The notes under the pieces are model-generated. The model worked only from the letters and a program-made list of their open reading frames with translations. It did no database searches and was not told where the DNA came from. A DNA stretch of 64,000 nucleotides from assembly GCF_003336745.1 (NCBI RefSeq), contig NZ_QGMX01000002.1, positions 186,001-250,000 of the forward strand, written 5' to 3'. Shown one piece after another: positions 26,056 through 34,798 of this stretch. Position 1 is the stretch's first letter; each line of letters begins with the position of its first letter. The translations under genes were made by a program, and so were the position numbers. This DNA comes from Thermus caldifontis. Lineage in GTDB: Bacteria; Deinococcota; Deinococci; Deinococcales; Thermaceae.

Positions 26056-28007
26056 GCCGGATTCCGCCAAAGGGCCAGGGCCCGCACCGGAGCGTAGACC
26101 TCCAAAGGCGGCAAGGCCTCCCCGGTCTTCAGGTCTATGCGGTGGATGCGGCTCGCCCCACGCCTGGCAGCATAGAGGATGCCCCCGAAGGGCAGAAGCT
26201 CCACCAGGCTCATGCGGTCCTCCCCTTCTAAAAGGGGTAGTGCGTAGGAGGCGAGGAGGGACCCGGCAAGATCCACCACCCGCACCTTGACCGCCTCCAC
26301 ATCGTAGAGGTAAAGCCTCTCCCCTTCTACCCCTACCCCGCCCAGGAGCCTTAGCTCCTCGCTTTCCTTAGAGCGGCGGAAGGCATAGCGGGATAAGTAG
26401 CGGCCATCCAAGGAGAGGCGCTGCACCTGCCGGTTGCCGTAGTCCAACACGAAGAGGAACTCCGAGGTGACCACCAGGGCCTTGGGGTCTTGGAAGGTGC
26501 CCCGGCCCATTCCTTGACCGCCAAAGCGCTCCTGGTACTGGCCCTTTAAGTCCAACCGGCTCACCGTGGCGGTTTCCGAATCCAGAACGAAAAGGCTACC
26601 ATCCGCCACCGCTAGAGCTGTGGGAAAAAGGAACTCCCCAGGCTTCATCCCATAAGGGCCTGTGGAAAGGAGAAGCTCGCCCTCAGGGGAAAAGCGGTGG
26701 AGGAGCTTGGCCCCATGCTCAAAAACCGCCATCCAGATCCCCCCTTCGGGATCGGCGGCCACCGCCAAAGGCGGGGCCGGGAAGTGGCCAGGGCCCGAGC
26801 CAATGCCGGAAATGAGCCGGGCGGCGGTACCCGAAAGGTCCAGAAGCCGCACCGTGCCCTTTTTGGCCTCCACCCCCACCAAGAGGTAGAAGGGATGGGG
26901 CAAGCCCTTTTCCTCCTCCCAGGAGCCGGAGAGCACCTGGACCACCTCGTCCAGGGTGGGCCGCTTGGCGGGGTCCTTCTCCAGCATCTTCAGGACCAGA
27001 TCGGAAAGAACCTGGGGAATCTGGGGATTGAGCTGCTTGGGAGGGGTGGGCACCTGGAAGATCTGCTGGTGGATCACGGTCTCGTACCCACCGGTGAAGG
27101 GGGGCTGGCCGGTTAAGGCCTCGTAGAGGACGATCCCCAGGGAGTAAATATCCGAGCGGTGGTCCAGCTTCTGCCCCTTGGCCTGTTCTGGGCTCATGTA
27201 GACCGGGGTGCCGATCCGGGCCCCGGTGATGGTGAGGCGGGTGAGGACCTTGCCGGCGGCGATGCCGAAATCCATGAGCCGCACCCCCCTGGGATCCACC
27301 CCGTCCTCCCTTAAGGCCCCCTTGAGGATCATGATGTTGCCGGGCTTGATGTCCCGGTGGACGATGCCTTGGGCGTGGATGTGCCTTAGGGCGTCGGCCA
27401 CCCGGGCCAGGATGGCGGCCGCCTGCTTGAGGGAAAGGCGCCTTTCCTCAATGAGCTTGTCCAGGCCCTCCCCCTCCAGGTACTCCATGGCGATATAGTG
27501 GACCCCATCCACCTGGCCGTGGTCGTACACCTTGACGATGTTGGGGTGGTCCATCTTGGCCAAGACCTCCGCCTCCCGGTGAAAACGGCGCACAAAGCGG
27601 GGGTCGCCCAGGAAGCGCTCCTGGGGAACCTTTAGGGCCACCAGGCGGCCCGTTTTCTTGTCCTTGGCCTTGTAGACGGTGGCCATGCCCCCCACGCCCA
27701 CCTTCTCCAGGATCTCGTACTGCTTTTCCAGAGCCCGGGCCTCCTCGGTGGTCCTGGAGGCGGAGGAAGGCCGCCCCTGGGTGCGGGGACGCCTTGGGAG
27801 CCGCCTTCGGGAACCCAGGTACACCCGGGGTGCCGCCAGGACCCCGAGGCCCAGGAGGAGCCAGGGGAAAACCCCATCCGGCCGTACCCCCGTGGCCCAG
27901 GCAGCTCCCGTGAGGAAAAGCAAGAGGAACCAGAGGGGCCAAGGGGAGAGGCGTGAGGCCAAGGCTGCGGTAAGGAGAACCAGGAGGAAGGCCAGAAGCC
28001 CCTGCAT
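26052..28007 (-). CDS. Membrane-anchored Ser/Thr protein kinase with C-terminal NHL-type propeller
   Basis: A 651-residue protein. Two or three N-terminal hydrophobic helices (about 1-65) come first. A full Hanks kinase follows: GVGGMATVYKA, VALKV, IVHRDIKPGN, MDFG, SPEQ. About 270 C-terminal residues repeat in the style of NHL beta-propellers (FLFPTALAVADGSLFVLD, FQDPKALVVTSEFLFVLD). No PASTA domains are seen. The kinase is followed by the propeller with no second membrane helix between, so the propeller probably stays on the kinase side. ATG 28007 shares a base with the PP2C stop (TGATG). Confidence 0.9.
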   Translation of the reverse strand: MQGLLAFLLVLLTAALASRLSPWPLWFLLLFLTGAAWATGVRPDGVFPWLLLGLGVLAAPRVYLGSRRRLPRRPRTQGRPSSASRTTEEARALEKQYEILEKVGVGGMATVYKAKDKKTGRLVALKVPQERFLGDPRFVRRFHREAEVLAKMDHPNIVKVYDHGQVDGVHYIAMEYLEGEGLDKLIEERRLSLKQAAAILARVADALRHIHAQGIVHRDIKPGNIMILKGALREDGVDPRGVRLMDFGIAAGKVLTRLTITGARIGTPVYMSPEQAKGQKLDHRSDIYSLGIVLYEALTGQPPFTGGYETVIHQQIFQVPTPPKQLNPQIPQVLSDLVLKMLEKDPAKRPTLDEVVQVLSGSWEEEKGLPHPFYLLVGVEAKKGTVRLLDLSGTAARLISGIGSGPGHFPAPPLAVAADPEGGIWMAVFEHGAKLLHRFSPEGELLLSTGPYGMKPGEFLFPTALAVADGSLFVLDSETATVSRLDLKGQYQERFGGQGMGRGTFQDPKALVVTSEFLFVLDYGNRQVQRLSLDGRYLSRYAFRRSKESEELRLLGGVGVEGERLYLYDVEAVKVRVVDLAGSLLASYALPLLEGEDRMSLVELLPFGGILYAARRGASRIHRIDLKTGEALPPLEVYAPVRALALWRNPA

Positions 28008-28762
28008 CACTCCACCCGTAAGGCGATGGCGGTCACGTTATCGTCCCCGCCCCGGCGCAAAGCCTCGGCCATGAGGCCCTCGAGGCTCGCCTGGAGGTCC
28101 TTGCCCAAAAGCCACTCTTCCTCCGGGAGCAGGCCGTAGAGCCCGTCCGTGACCAAAAGCACCCCTTCCCCTGGGGCGAGGCGCACCTCCTTCAGGTCAA
28201 AGCGGGCCTCGGGCAGACCCAGGGCTCGGGTAAGGACGTTGCGATAGGGGTGGCGTTCCGCCTCGGTGCGGGTCAAAACCCCCTCCTTCAGGCGCTCCGC
28301 CACCCAGGAGTGGTCCTCGGTGAGCCGCTTCAGCCCCTTGGCCGTGAGATGGTAAGCCCGGGAATCCCCGATATGCCCCACCACCCCCTCCTTGAGCCAG
28401 TCCGCATAGAGAAAGGCGGTGAGGGTGGTGCCCATGCCCTTCTTGCCCAGCCTTTCCGCCTCCTTTTCCACCCGCTTGGCCGCTAGGGTAAAGGCCTTTT
28501 CCATCACCTTGGCCAAGCCCACCGCCGGGCGTCCACTCTTAAGGTGTTCGGCATAGGCCCGTACCGCCTCGGAGAGGGCCTCGATGGCCACCTTGCTGGC
28601 CCACTCCCCCGCCTCCATCCCCCCCATGCCGTCGGCCACCGCCAGGAGGAGAAGGTTGCCCTGGGGAACCTCCAGGCGCATCACCCGGTGAAAGTCCTCG
28701 TTGTTCTGGCGACGGCCCACATGGGAGACCGCAGCCACGGCGTAACGGGGGGCAAGGCGCAT
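28007..28762 (-). CDS. PP2C-family Ser/Thr phosphatase
   Basis: A 251-residue phosphatase with all metal-site motifs: NNEDFHRV, VADGMGGMEAG, GHIGDSRAY, VTDGLYG and GGDDNVTAI. It most likely reverses the action of the kinase encoded next. On the minus strand TATAAT (28775-28770) ends 7 nt before ATG 28762, so the transcript probably begins at that ATG. The upstream ATG at 28771 overlaps the -10 box and is unlikely. Confidence 0.92.
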   Translation of the reverse strand: MRLAPRYAVAAVSHVGRRQNNEDFHRVMRLEVPQGNLLLLAVADGMGGMEAGEWASKVAIEALSEAVRAYAEHLKSGRPAVGLAKVMEKAFTLAAKRVEKEAERLGKKGMGTTLTAFLYADWLKEGVVGHIGDSRAYHLTAKGLKRLTEDHSWVAERLKEGVLTRTEAERHPYRNVLTRALGLPEARFDLKEVRLAPGEGVLLVTDGLYGLLPEEEWLLGKDLQASLEGLMAEALRRGGDDNVTAIALRVE

Positions 28763-28769
28763 CAGACCC

Positions 28770-28777
28770 ATTATAGG
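28770..28777. promoter_or_regulatory. Shared -10 core for the PP2C and 28786 genes
   Basis: ATTATAGG reads TATAAT on the minus strand (7 nt before ATG 28762) and TATAGG on the plus strand (8 nt before GTG 28786). Two outward leaderless transcripts could use the same TATA. Confidence 0.55.
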
Positions 28778-28785
28778 ATGAATGG

Positions 28786-30531
28786 GTGGAACACCTGGCC
28801 GACCTGGTGGACCTCTACGAGTACCGGGTGGAGGACCTGGTGGCAGGGCGCACCCCCAAGGGGGGCAAGAAGGCCCTTTTGGCCCTCCGGGCTTTCCTGA
28901 TCCAGTCCCGCCTGCCGGGCGCCCTGGCCAAACGCTTCCGCCAGGCCGATGCCCGTTTCAGGGCCTTGCGGCAAAGCCAAAACCCTCAAAAGCCCCGAGA
29001 AGCCCCTCCCCTGGACCTTCCCATCGCCATACCGGAAGCCCCCGAGGAACCGGGCCAGGATACCTCCCCCTTGCGGGCCATGGCCTTAAAGGTCTGGCGC
29101 CTCCTGACGGCACGGGAGGTGAGGGCCCGGGCCAAGGAATTCCTCACCGGCAGACGGGAGGAACTAAGGCTCATCCACGCCTTCTTGCAGAACTACCTGG
29201 ATTACCGGGAGAAGGAAACCTTCGGGCGGGACTTCAACCTCTCCCGCTTCCACCCCACCCACCCCATCCCCTCGCTTTCCGACAGCCTCATGGACCTCGA
29301 GGATCCCAAGGTGGCCGAGGCCTTGGTGCTGGAGTTTTTGGAAACCGCCCTGCACCTGCCCCAAGACCTCCCCTTGCCCCCCGAGGAGGTGCGCACCTAT
29401 ATCCGCCGCTTCCTGAACCGCATCCTGGAGTGGGAGGATGCCTATGGCCTTCTTCCCAGGCGGGACCTCCTGCCCTTGAAAAAGGCCCTGGAGGAAGCCA
29501 AGCGCATCGGGGCCAGCGCCCAGGAGATCGCCCGCCTGGAGGAGCGCCTCCGGAGGGAAGCCCAGGAGGAAAGGCGGCGAGAACTCCTCCTGGAAGAGGA
29601 AAAGCGTCGCTTCCGCGTGGCCATGGAAAAGGTGCTTTCCCTTCTCCGGCTTCTCCCTGCGCCCCAAGGGGAAACCCCTTGGCCCAAGGTCCCCGAGCCC
29701 GGCCAGGGGGAAGAAAGCCTTCTCACCCTGCCCCTGAAGCCGGGCCGCATCACCTTGGGCCCCCTCACCCTCACCCTAAGCCAGGTGGAGGGCAGTTGGC
29801 ATCTAGGGATGGCAGGTGAGGACCACATCCTGGAGGGCACCTTGGTGATCCCCTGGGAGGACCTCGAGGTCCTGGCGGTGCGGGAAGGAAACCTGCTCCA
29901 CCTGAGGCTCGAGGCCCGAAGCGGGCTAAGGCTTTACGAACTCCTCTCCGAAGGGCGGGTGCTGGCTCTTTTGCTGGAACCTACCCAGGACTACGCCTAT
30001 CTACGCCTCCTCCGGGCCCTCTCCGCCCGCCTTAAGGGGGAGTTTAGCCCCCAGGCCTTTGGCCCGGAGCTGGCGGAAAAGTACCGACAAGCCCCCCCTG
30101 AGGCGCTTCAGGACTTTGCCCGGAAGGTTCTGGAACTCGCTAGCAAACGCCTGGGCGCCACCGACCCCGTTCCACTTTTAAAGGAGGTGGGCCAGGCCCT
30201 GGGGCAGGAGCGGGCAGCCCTGGCCTTGGCGGATGCCCTAAGGGAATACCTGGGCCGCCGTCCCCCCACCCGGGAAACCCTCGGGGGGGAGGTGCACCTC
30301 CTTTCCCTCGGGGCCGAACCCCTGGCCCTCAAGGTGGGGCAAACCGTCCTTTCCATACGCCCCAGGAACGCTTCCTCGGAAAACCCTCAGGAGGAGGCCC
30401 TTTACGTGGGCCAAGCGGGCGAGGTACCCCGCAGGCTCAAGGACCTCCTGGTCTACCGCCTTGCGGAGGGAACCGTGGTCCTGGCCCGGGAGGGAAGGCG
30501 GCTGGCCTATCTGGTGATGGGTAACCCTTGA
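28786..30531 (+). CDS. Large conserved-looking protein of unknown function
   Basis: A 581-residue soluble protein that I do not recognise. It shows an N-terminal basic helical region, a proline-rich linker near 75-95, a long charged coiled-coil stretch at about 225-290 (LEERLRREAQEERRRELLLE), and a C-terminal half of mixed alpha/beta character. There is no signal peptide, membrane helix or catalytic motif I can name. Codon use is like the neighbours. It diverges from the PP2C/kinase operon and shares its promoter core, which hints at a link to that signalling unit. The GTG start fits a leaderless message. Confidence 0.7.
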   Translation: MEHLADLVDLYEYRVEDLVAGRTPKGGKKALLALRAFLIQSRLPGALAKRFRQADARFRALRQSQNPQKPREAPPLDLPIAIPEAPEEPGQDTSPLRAMALKVWRLLTAREVRARAKEFLTGRREELRLIHAFLQNYLDYREKETFGRDFNLSRFHPTHPIPSLSDSLMDLEDPKVAEALVLEFLETALHLPQDLPLPPEEVRTYIRRFLNRILEWEDAYGLLPRRDLLPLKKALEEAKRIGASAQEIARLEERLRREAQEERRRELLLEEEKRRFRVAMEKVLSLLRLLPAPQGETPWPKVPEPGQGEESLLTLPLKPGRITLGPLTLTLSQVEGSWHLGMAGEDHILEGTLVIPWEDLEVLAVREGNLLHLRLEARSGLRLYELLSEGRVLALLLEPTQDYAYLRLLRALSARLKGEFSPQAFGPELAEKYRQAPPEALQDFARKVLELASKRLGATDPVPLLKEVGQALGQERAALALADALREYLGRRPPTRETLGGEVHLLSLGAEPLALKVGQTVLSIRPRNASSENPQEEALYVGQAGEVPRRLKDLLVYRLAEGTVVLAREGRRLAYLVMGNP

Positions 30532-30554
30532 CGTGAAAAGGCTCTTGGTATACT
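30528..30554 (+). promoter_or_regulatory. Probable promoter of the MFS transporter
   Basis: TTGACG (30528-30533) and TATACT (30549-30554) with a short 15-bp spacer, overlapping the end of the preceding gene. Confidence 0.5.
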
Positions 30555-30572
30555 CCCAGGCAAGGGGGTTTT

Positions 30573-31778
30573 ATGAAGGCTTTGCGGCACAAGGCCTTCG
30601 CCCGCCTGATCCTCTCCTACCTGGTTTCCCAGGCGGGCAGCAAGGTGCACCGGGTAGCCCTTCTGGTCCTGGTCTACCTGCTCACGGAAAAGGCCCTTTG
30701 GGTTTCCCTCACCCTGGGGGTCCAACTTCTGGGTACGGTGGTCTTCTCCCCCCTCCTCTCCGCCTGGGCCGATACCCAGGACCGCAAGCGGCTCCTCGTC
30801 TGGTCCGATCTCCTTAGGGCGCCGCTTGTGGCCCTCATCCCCCTTCTTGGGGCCAAGAGCCTCCCCATCCTGCTCCTTCTCGTCTTCCTGATTGAGCTCC
30901 TAAGGGACCTGCACGACCCCATCCAAAACGCCGTGCTCCCCGACCTGGTGCCCAAGGAGGAGGTGGACGAGGCCAACAGCCTGGTCCTCCTGGCGGACCG
31001 CCTTTCCGAGGTGCTCTTCGTGGGGGCCGCCGGGGTCTTGGTGGCCGCCGTGGGGCCGGCCTTTGCCTTCTATCTGGATGCCGCCACCTACCTGGCCTCA
31101 GGGCTCATCCTGATGGGCCTTCCCTCCCTAAGGCCCCAAAGGCTTCCCAAGGCTGGCTTCTTCGCCCGGGTGAAGGAGGGGATCGGCCACCTGGTGGGCC
31201 ACCCCGCCCTCCGCCGGGCGGTGGGGACCCTGTTCGTGGCCGCCGCCTTTGGCTCCGTGGAGACCGCCTTGGGGGTGGTGCTGGCCATCAAGTGGCTTGG
31301 GGTGGGTTCGGCGGGGTTTGGCTTTATGGAGGCTGCCATGGCCTTAGGGGCCATCCTGGGAGGCCTCGCCATCCCCTATCTCCTTAGGCGCATCCCCCGG
31401 GAAAGGCTTTTCCTCTTGGGGCTTCTCCTCTTCGGCCTCTTTGAAGCCTCCATCGGCGCCTTCCCCCTCTTCGCCTGGGTGCTCCTGGCCTTCTTTATCA
31501 GCGGCTTCCTCAACATGGCCTTCATCGTTCCCGCCCGCTCCATCCTCCAGCTCAACACCCCCCAGGAGATGCGGGGGCGGATCTTCGCCGCCTTCGGCGC
31601 GGTGATGAACGCCGCCGTGCTCCTGGGCACCATGTGGGGCGGGGCCTTGGAAGGCTCTCTGGGAGCCCCCCGGGTCTTCCTGGTGGCGGGGGCCATGGTG
31701 AGCCTGGCGGCGGGCTACACCCTCCTTACCGGGGGCATCCCCGCCCCCAGGGAAACCCCTTCCACCCAAGAAGCCTAG
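30573..31778 (+). CDS. Major facilitator superfamily transporter
   Basis: A 401-residue integral membrane protein with about 12 hydrophobic segments and MFS loops such as SAWADTQDRKRLL between helices 2 and 3. It resembles the drug/macrolide exporter-type MFS group; the substrate is unknown. AAGGGGG lies 4 nt before ATG 30573. Its TAG stop abuts the convergent hemB stop inside an 18-bp palindrome. Confidence 0.88.
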   Translation: MKALRHKAFARLILSYLVSQAGSKVHRVALLVLVYLLTEKALWVSLTLGVQLLGTVVFSPLLSAWADTQDRKRLLVWSDLLRAPLVALIPLLGAKSLPILLLLVFLIELLRDLHDPIQNAVLPDLVPKEEVDEANSLVLLADRLSEVLFVGAAGVLVAAVGPAFAFYLDAATYLASGLILMGLPSLRPQRLPKAGFFARVKEGIGHLVGHPALRRAVGTLFVAAAFGSVETALGVVLAIKWLGVGSAGFGFMEAAMALGAILGGLAIPYLLRRIPRERLFLLGLLLFGLFEASIGAFPLFAWVLLAFFISGFLNMAFIVPARSILQLNTPQEMRGRIFAAFGAVMNAAVLLGTMWGGALEGSLGAPRVFLVAGAMVSLAAGYTLLTGGIPAPRETPSTQEA

Positions 31779-32759
31779 CTAGGCTTCCCTCAGCCAGCGG
31801 GCCGCCTCCAGGGCGTAGTAGGTGAGGATTCCCTGGGCCCCAGCCCGCCTTAAGGCATAGAGGCTTTCCAGGGCCGCCCGCTTCTCGTCCAGCCAGCCCT
31901 TGAGGCTTGCCGCCTTCAGCATGGCGTACTCCCCGGACACCTGGTAGGCGAAAAGGGGCTTGGAAAACCGCCCCTTAAGGGCAAAGAGCACGTCCAGATA
32001 GGGCAGGGCAGGCTTGACCATGAGCATGTCGGCCCCCTCGAGGTCATCCAGCCCCGCCTCCCGCAAGGCGTCCCAGAGGCCCGCCCTGGGATCCATCTGG
32101 TACCCAGCCCGGTCCCCAAACTGGGGGGCACTCCCTGCCGCCTCCCGGAAAGGCCCATAGAAGGCGGAGGCGTACTTCACCGCATAGGAGAGGATGGGCA
32201 CATGGGCGAACCCCCCCTGGTCCAAGGCCTCCCGGATGGCCCTAACCTGCCCATCCATCATGGCGCTGGGGGCCACCACGTCCGCCCCCGCCTGGACCTG
32301 GGAAAGGGCCGTTTTGGCCAAAAGCTGGAGGGTTGCGTCGTTGTCCACGTAAAACCCCAAGGGGCCTTCCCGCACCACCCCGCAGTGTCCGTGGTCCGTG
32401 TACTCGCAAAGGCAGGTGTCGGCCAGGACGAGAAGCTCGGGGAATTCCCGCTTTAAAAGGCGGATAGCCCGCTGGACAATGCCCTCTTCCGCATAAGCCC
32501 CGTGCCCCAAGGCGTCCTTCTTTTCCTCGGACAAGACGCCGAAGAGAATGACTCCCCCAAGGCCCGCCTTCAGCACCTCCTCCCCTAACCGGGGAAGCTT
32601 CGCCAGGGGCTGACGGAAGACCCCGGGCATGGAGGCAACCTCCTCGGGCTCCCCCTCCTCCTTCACGAAGACCGGCAGGATCAGGTGCCTGGGGCTAAGC
32701 TCCACCTCCGCCACCAGGGGCCGGAGAAGGGGCGAACGTAGCCTTCTTGGGCGCTCCAT
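31779..32759 (-). CDS. hemB: Porphobilinogen synthase (delta-aminolevulinic acid dehydratase)
   Basis: A 326-residue enzyme. The Schiff-base lysines lie in YAVKYASAFYGPF and LMVKPALPYLD. The cysteine cluster LADTCLCEYTDHGHCGV is the zinc-binding type. It joins two aminolevulinates to porphobilinogen in heme and cobalamin synthesis. The rest of the early heme genes are at 62-64 kb. TATAGT ends 7 nt before ATG 32759, so a leaderless start there is favoured over GTG 32768. Confidence 0.95.
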   Translation of the reverse strand: MERPRRLRSPLLRPLVAEVELSPRHLILPVFVKEEGEPEEVASMPGVFRQPLAKLPRLGEEVLKAGLGGVILFGVLSEEKKDALGHGAYAEEGIVQRAIRLLKREFPELLVLADTCLCEYTDHGHCGVVREGPLGFYVDNDATLQLLAKTALSQVQAGADVVAPSAMMDGQVRAIREALDQGGFAHVPILSYAVKYASAFYGPFREAAGSAPQFGDRAGYQMDPRAGLWDALREAGLDDLEGADMLMVKPALPYLDVLFALKGRFSKPLFAYQVSGEYAMLKAASLKGWLDEKRAALESLYALRRAGAQGILTYYALEAARWLREA

Positions 32760-32766
32760 GCCTTCC

Positions 32767-32774
32767 ACTATACT
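32767..32774. promoter_or_regulatory. Shared -10 core for hemB and ybaB-recR
   Basis: ACTATACT reads TATAGT on the minus strand (7 nt before hemB ATG 32759) and TATACT on the plus strand (start near 32781, short leader with GGAGG before ybaB). Confidence 0.6.
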
Positions 32775-32789
32775 CAGGGAGGAGGGAGC

Positions 32790-33107
32790 ATGAACCTGCA
32801 GAAGCTCTTAAAGGAAGCGCAGAAAGCCCAAAAGAAGGCCGCTGAGGTGCAAGAGAGGCTAGAGACCATGACCGTGGTGGGCACGGCCCAGGGCCTGGTG
32901 GAGGTGGAGGCCAACGGCCATGGCAAAATCCTGGCGGTGCGCCTGAAGCCCGAGGTGCTTTCCGCCTTCCAGGACGACCTCGAGGGCCTGGAGGACCTCC
33001 TGGTGGTGGCCATCCAGGACGCCCAGAAGAAGGCCCACGAGCTTTCGGAAAAGGAGATGGCCCGGGAGCTGGGGGGCGTGGGCCAGATGCTGGGCAAGCT
33101 TTTCTAG
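32790..33107 (+). CDS. YbaB/EbfC-family nucleoid-associated protein
   Basis: A 105-residue protein with an N-terminal amphipathic helix (LLKEAQKAQKKAAEVQERL), the conserved VEVEANGHGKILAVRLKPE strand region, and a C-terminal helix. It binds DNA as a dimer. It is directly followed by recR, the usual arrangement. GGAGGGAGC precedes the ATG. Confidence 0.93.
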   Translation: MNLQKLLKEAQKAQKKAAEVQERLETMTVVGTAQGLVEVEANGHGKILAVRLKPEVLSAFQDDLEGLEDLLVVAIQDAQKKAHELSEKEMARELGGVGQMLGKLF

Positions 33108-33108
33108 G

Positions 33109-33693
33109 ATGCGGTACCCGGAAAGCCTCCTCAAGCTCAGCCGCGCCCTCTCCCGCCTGCCTGGCATCGGTCCCAAGACCGCCCAGAAGCTTTCCCTCCA
33201 CCTGGCCTTCCACCGGGAGGAGGCCGAGGAGCTGGAAAGGGCCTTGGCCGGGCTCGAGGCCCTGGGCGTCTGCCGGATCTGCGGGAACCTGGCGGAAGGG
33301 GAACTTTGCCCCATCTGCCAGGACGAAGCCCGGGACCGGTCGGTGATCGCCGTGGTGGAAACGGTTTCCGACCTCTATGCCCTGGAAAGGAGCGGCGAGT
33401 TCCACGGGCTTTACCACGTGCTGGGCGGGGCCCTAAACCCCTTGGAAGGGGTGGGGCCAAGGGAGCTCAACCTGGAAAGCCTCTGGGCCAGGCTTCCGGG
33501 GGTAGAGGAAGTGGTCCTGGCCACCTCCATGACCGTGGAAGGGGAGGCCACCGCCCTTTTCCTGGCGGAGGAGCTCAAGCGCCGGGGGATCAGGGCCAGC
33601 CGCCTGGCCTACGGCCTTCCCGTGGGGGGAAGCCTGGAGTACGTGGACGAGGTAACCTTAGGCCGGGCCCTGGAGGGGAGGAAACCCCTTTAG
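33109..33693 (+). CDS. recR: Recombination protein RecR
   Basis: A 194-residue protein: helix-hairpin-helix SRLPGIGPKTAQKL, a Cys4 zinc finger (CRICGNLAEGELCPIC), and a Toprim domain (VIAVVETVSDLYALE). It works with RecF/RecO in loading RecA at gaps. The start is one base after the ybaB stop. Confidence 0.97.
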   Translation: MRYPESLLKLSRALSRLPGIGPKTAQKLSLHLAFHREEAEELERALAGLEALGVCRICGNLAEGELCPICQDEARDRSVIAVVETVSDLYALERSGEFHGLYHVLGGALNPLEGVGPRELNLESLWARLPGVEEVVLATSMTVEGEATALFLAEELKRRGIRASRLAYGLPVGGSLEYVDEVTLGRALEGRKPL

Positions 33694-33702
33694 GCTTCGG
33701 GT

Positions 33703-34113
33703 ATGGAGGAGCTTTTGCAACACCTCCTGGACCAGGTGGAAGGTGCCTTTGCCGCCGCCATTGGCACCTTGGACGGGCTTCTGGTGGAGGGGGTGCGGCG
33801 TAAGCGGGTGGACCTCGAGGCGGCCGTGGCCGAACACGCCGCCCTTTTGCGCCAGGCCAAGGCGGCTTACGCCGGAAGCCTGGGCACCCCCCGGGTGCAG
33901 GAGCTTTTGGTGGGGGGCCACCCCGTGGTAGGCTATGCCCACGTGGTGCGCAGGGCCGGTCCAGGCCCCCAGAGGCCCTTGCCTCGAGGCAAGGGCCCAG
34001 AGGAACTCTTCTTCCTCCTCCTCATGGGCCCGGATGCCAACCTGGGCCAGGCGCGCCGGCAGACGGCCAAGGCCGTGGAAAAACTGGCGGAGGTGGCGGG
34101 ATGGCTTACCTAG
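33703..34113 (+). CDS. Roadblock/LC7-like protein, first of three
   Basis: A 136-residue protein with a roadblock-like opening (GAFAAAIGTLDGLLVEGV) followed by LEAAVAEHAALLRQA and a central region less typical of the fold. Such proteins bind small Ras-like GTPases (MglA type) as dimers; no GTPase gene is in the window. TAGGCT lies 6 nt before the ATG (leaderless type). It overlaps the next gene by 13 nt. Confidence 0.7.
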   Translation: MEELLQHLLDQVEGAFAAAIGTLDGLLVEGVRRKRVDLEAAVAEHAALLRQAKAAYAGSLGTPRVQELLVGGHPVVGYAHVVRRAGPGPQRPLPRGKGPEELFFLLLMGPDANLGQARRQTAKAVEKLAEVAGWLT

Positions 34114-34430
34114 AAAGCCTGGCGCCCTTTGGCGTCAAGCGGGCGGTGCTTACGGGCCTGGACGGCCTGGTCATCGAGGCCCTAGGCCGGGGCCACCCCC
34201 CGGCCGAGGTCCTGGCGGCGGAGCTGGCCTCCCTGGTGCGCCACATGACCCCCTTGGCGGAGGCCCTCTCCGGGGAAGTGCGCCGGTTCACCCTGGCCAC
34301 GGACACCCACGAGATCCTGGCCCTACGGGTGGGGGAGTACGTCCTGGGGGCGGTGGTGGAGCGGGGCATGGACCGCAAGGCCATCGGCCAGGAGCTTTCC
34401 CGCATCGCCCTTAGGGTGCAGAACCTCTAG
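34101..34430 (+). CDS. Roadblock/LC7-like protein, second of three
   Basis: A 109-residue protein with the roadblock pattern GVKRAVLTGLDGLVIEALGR, then a helix (EVLAAELASLVRHM) and two strands (EILALRVGEYVLGAVVERG). It is coupled to the first by a 13-nt overlap, so the two may form a heterodimer. Partner unknown. Confidence 0.75.
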   Translation: MAYLESLAPFGVKRAVLTGLDGLVIEALGRGHPPAEVLAAELASLVRHMTPLAEALSGEVRRFTLATDTHEILALRVGEYVLGAVVERGMDRKAIGQELSRIALRVQNL

Positions 34431-34447
34431 CGCTGGTATAAGGAGGC

Positions 34448-34798
34448 ATGGTGGAGGAAGTCCTACAGGAACTAAAGGCCACCAAAGGGGTGCGGGTGGC
34501 GGCCCTCCTCAGCGAGGATGGGTTCGTGGTGGAAGAGGCAAGGGAGATGGAGGCCCCCGAAGCCAGCCTCCTTTCCGCCCGGGCCGCCACGGCGCTAGGC
34601 ACCGCCAAGGCCTTGGCCCAGACCCTGGGCCAGGAAGGGGTGGAGGAAGTCATGGTAGAGTACCCCGAGGGGGCCCTGTTTTTGGTGCCCCTTCCCGGCT
34701 ACCACCTGCTCCTTCTCCTGGACAGCGTGCGCAGCCTGGGACGGGTACGCCTGGCCTTGAAAAGGGCCGTGCCCAAGCTAGAGGAGGCGCTTAGATGA
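34448..34798 (+). CDS. Roadblock/LC7-like protein, third of three
   Basis: A 116-residue protein with VRVAALLSEDGFVVEEA at the start, a central helix (LLSARAATALGTAKALAQTL) and GALFLVPLPGYHLLLLLD, the fold order of roadblock domains. TATAAG lies 5 nt before ATG 34448, suggesting a separate leaderless start. Its stop overlaps the DUF3467 start (ATGA). Confidence 0.75.
   Translation: MVEEVLQELKATKGVRVAALLSEDGFVVEEAREMEAPEASLLSARAATALGTAKALAQTLGQEGVEEVMVEYPEGALFLVPLPGYHLLLLLDSVRSLGRVRLALKRAVPKLEEALR

Noticed and set aside
28786..30531. NFACT/Rqc2-like (fibronectin-binding-like) identity for the unknown protein
   Set aside because: The coiled coil is suggestive, but none of the characteristic NFACT-N or NFACT-R motifs could be found.
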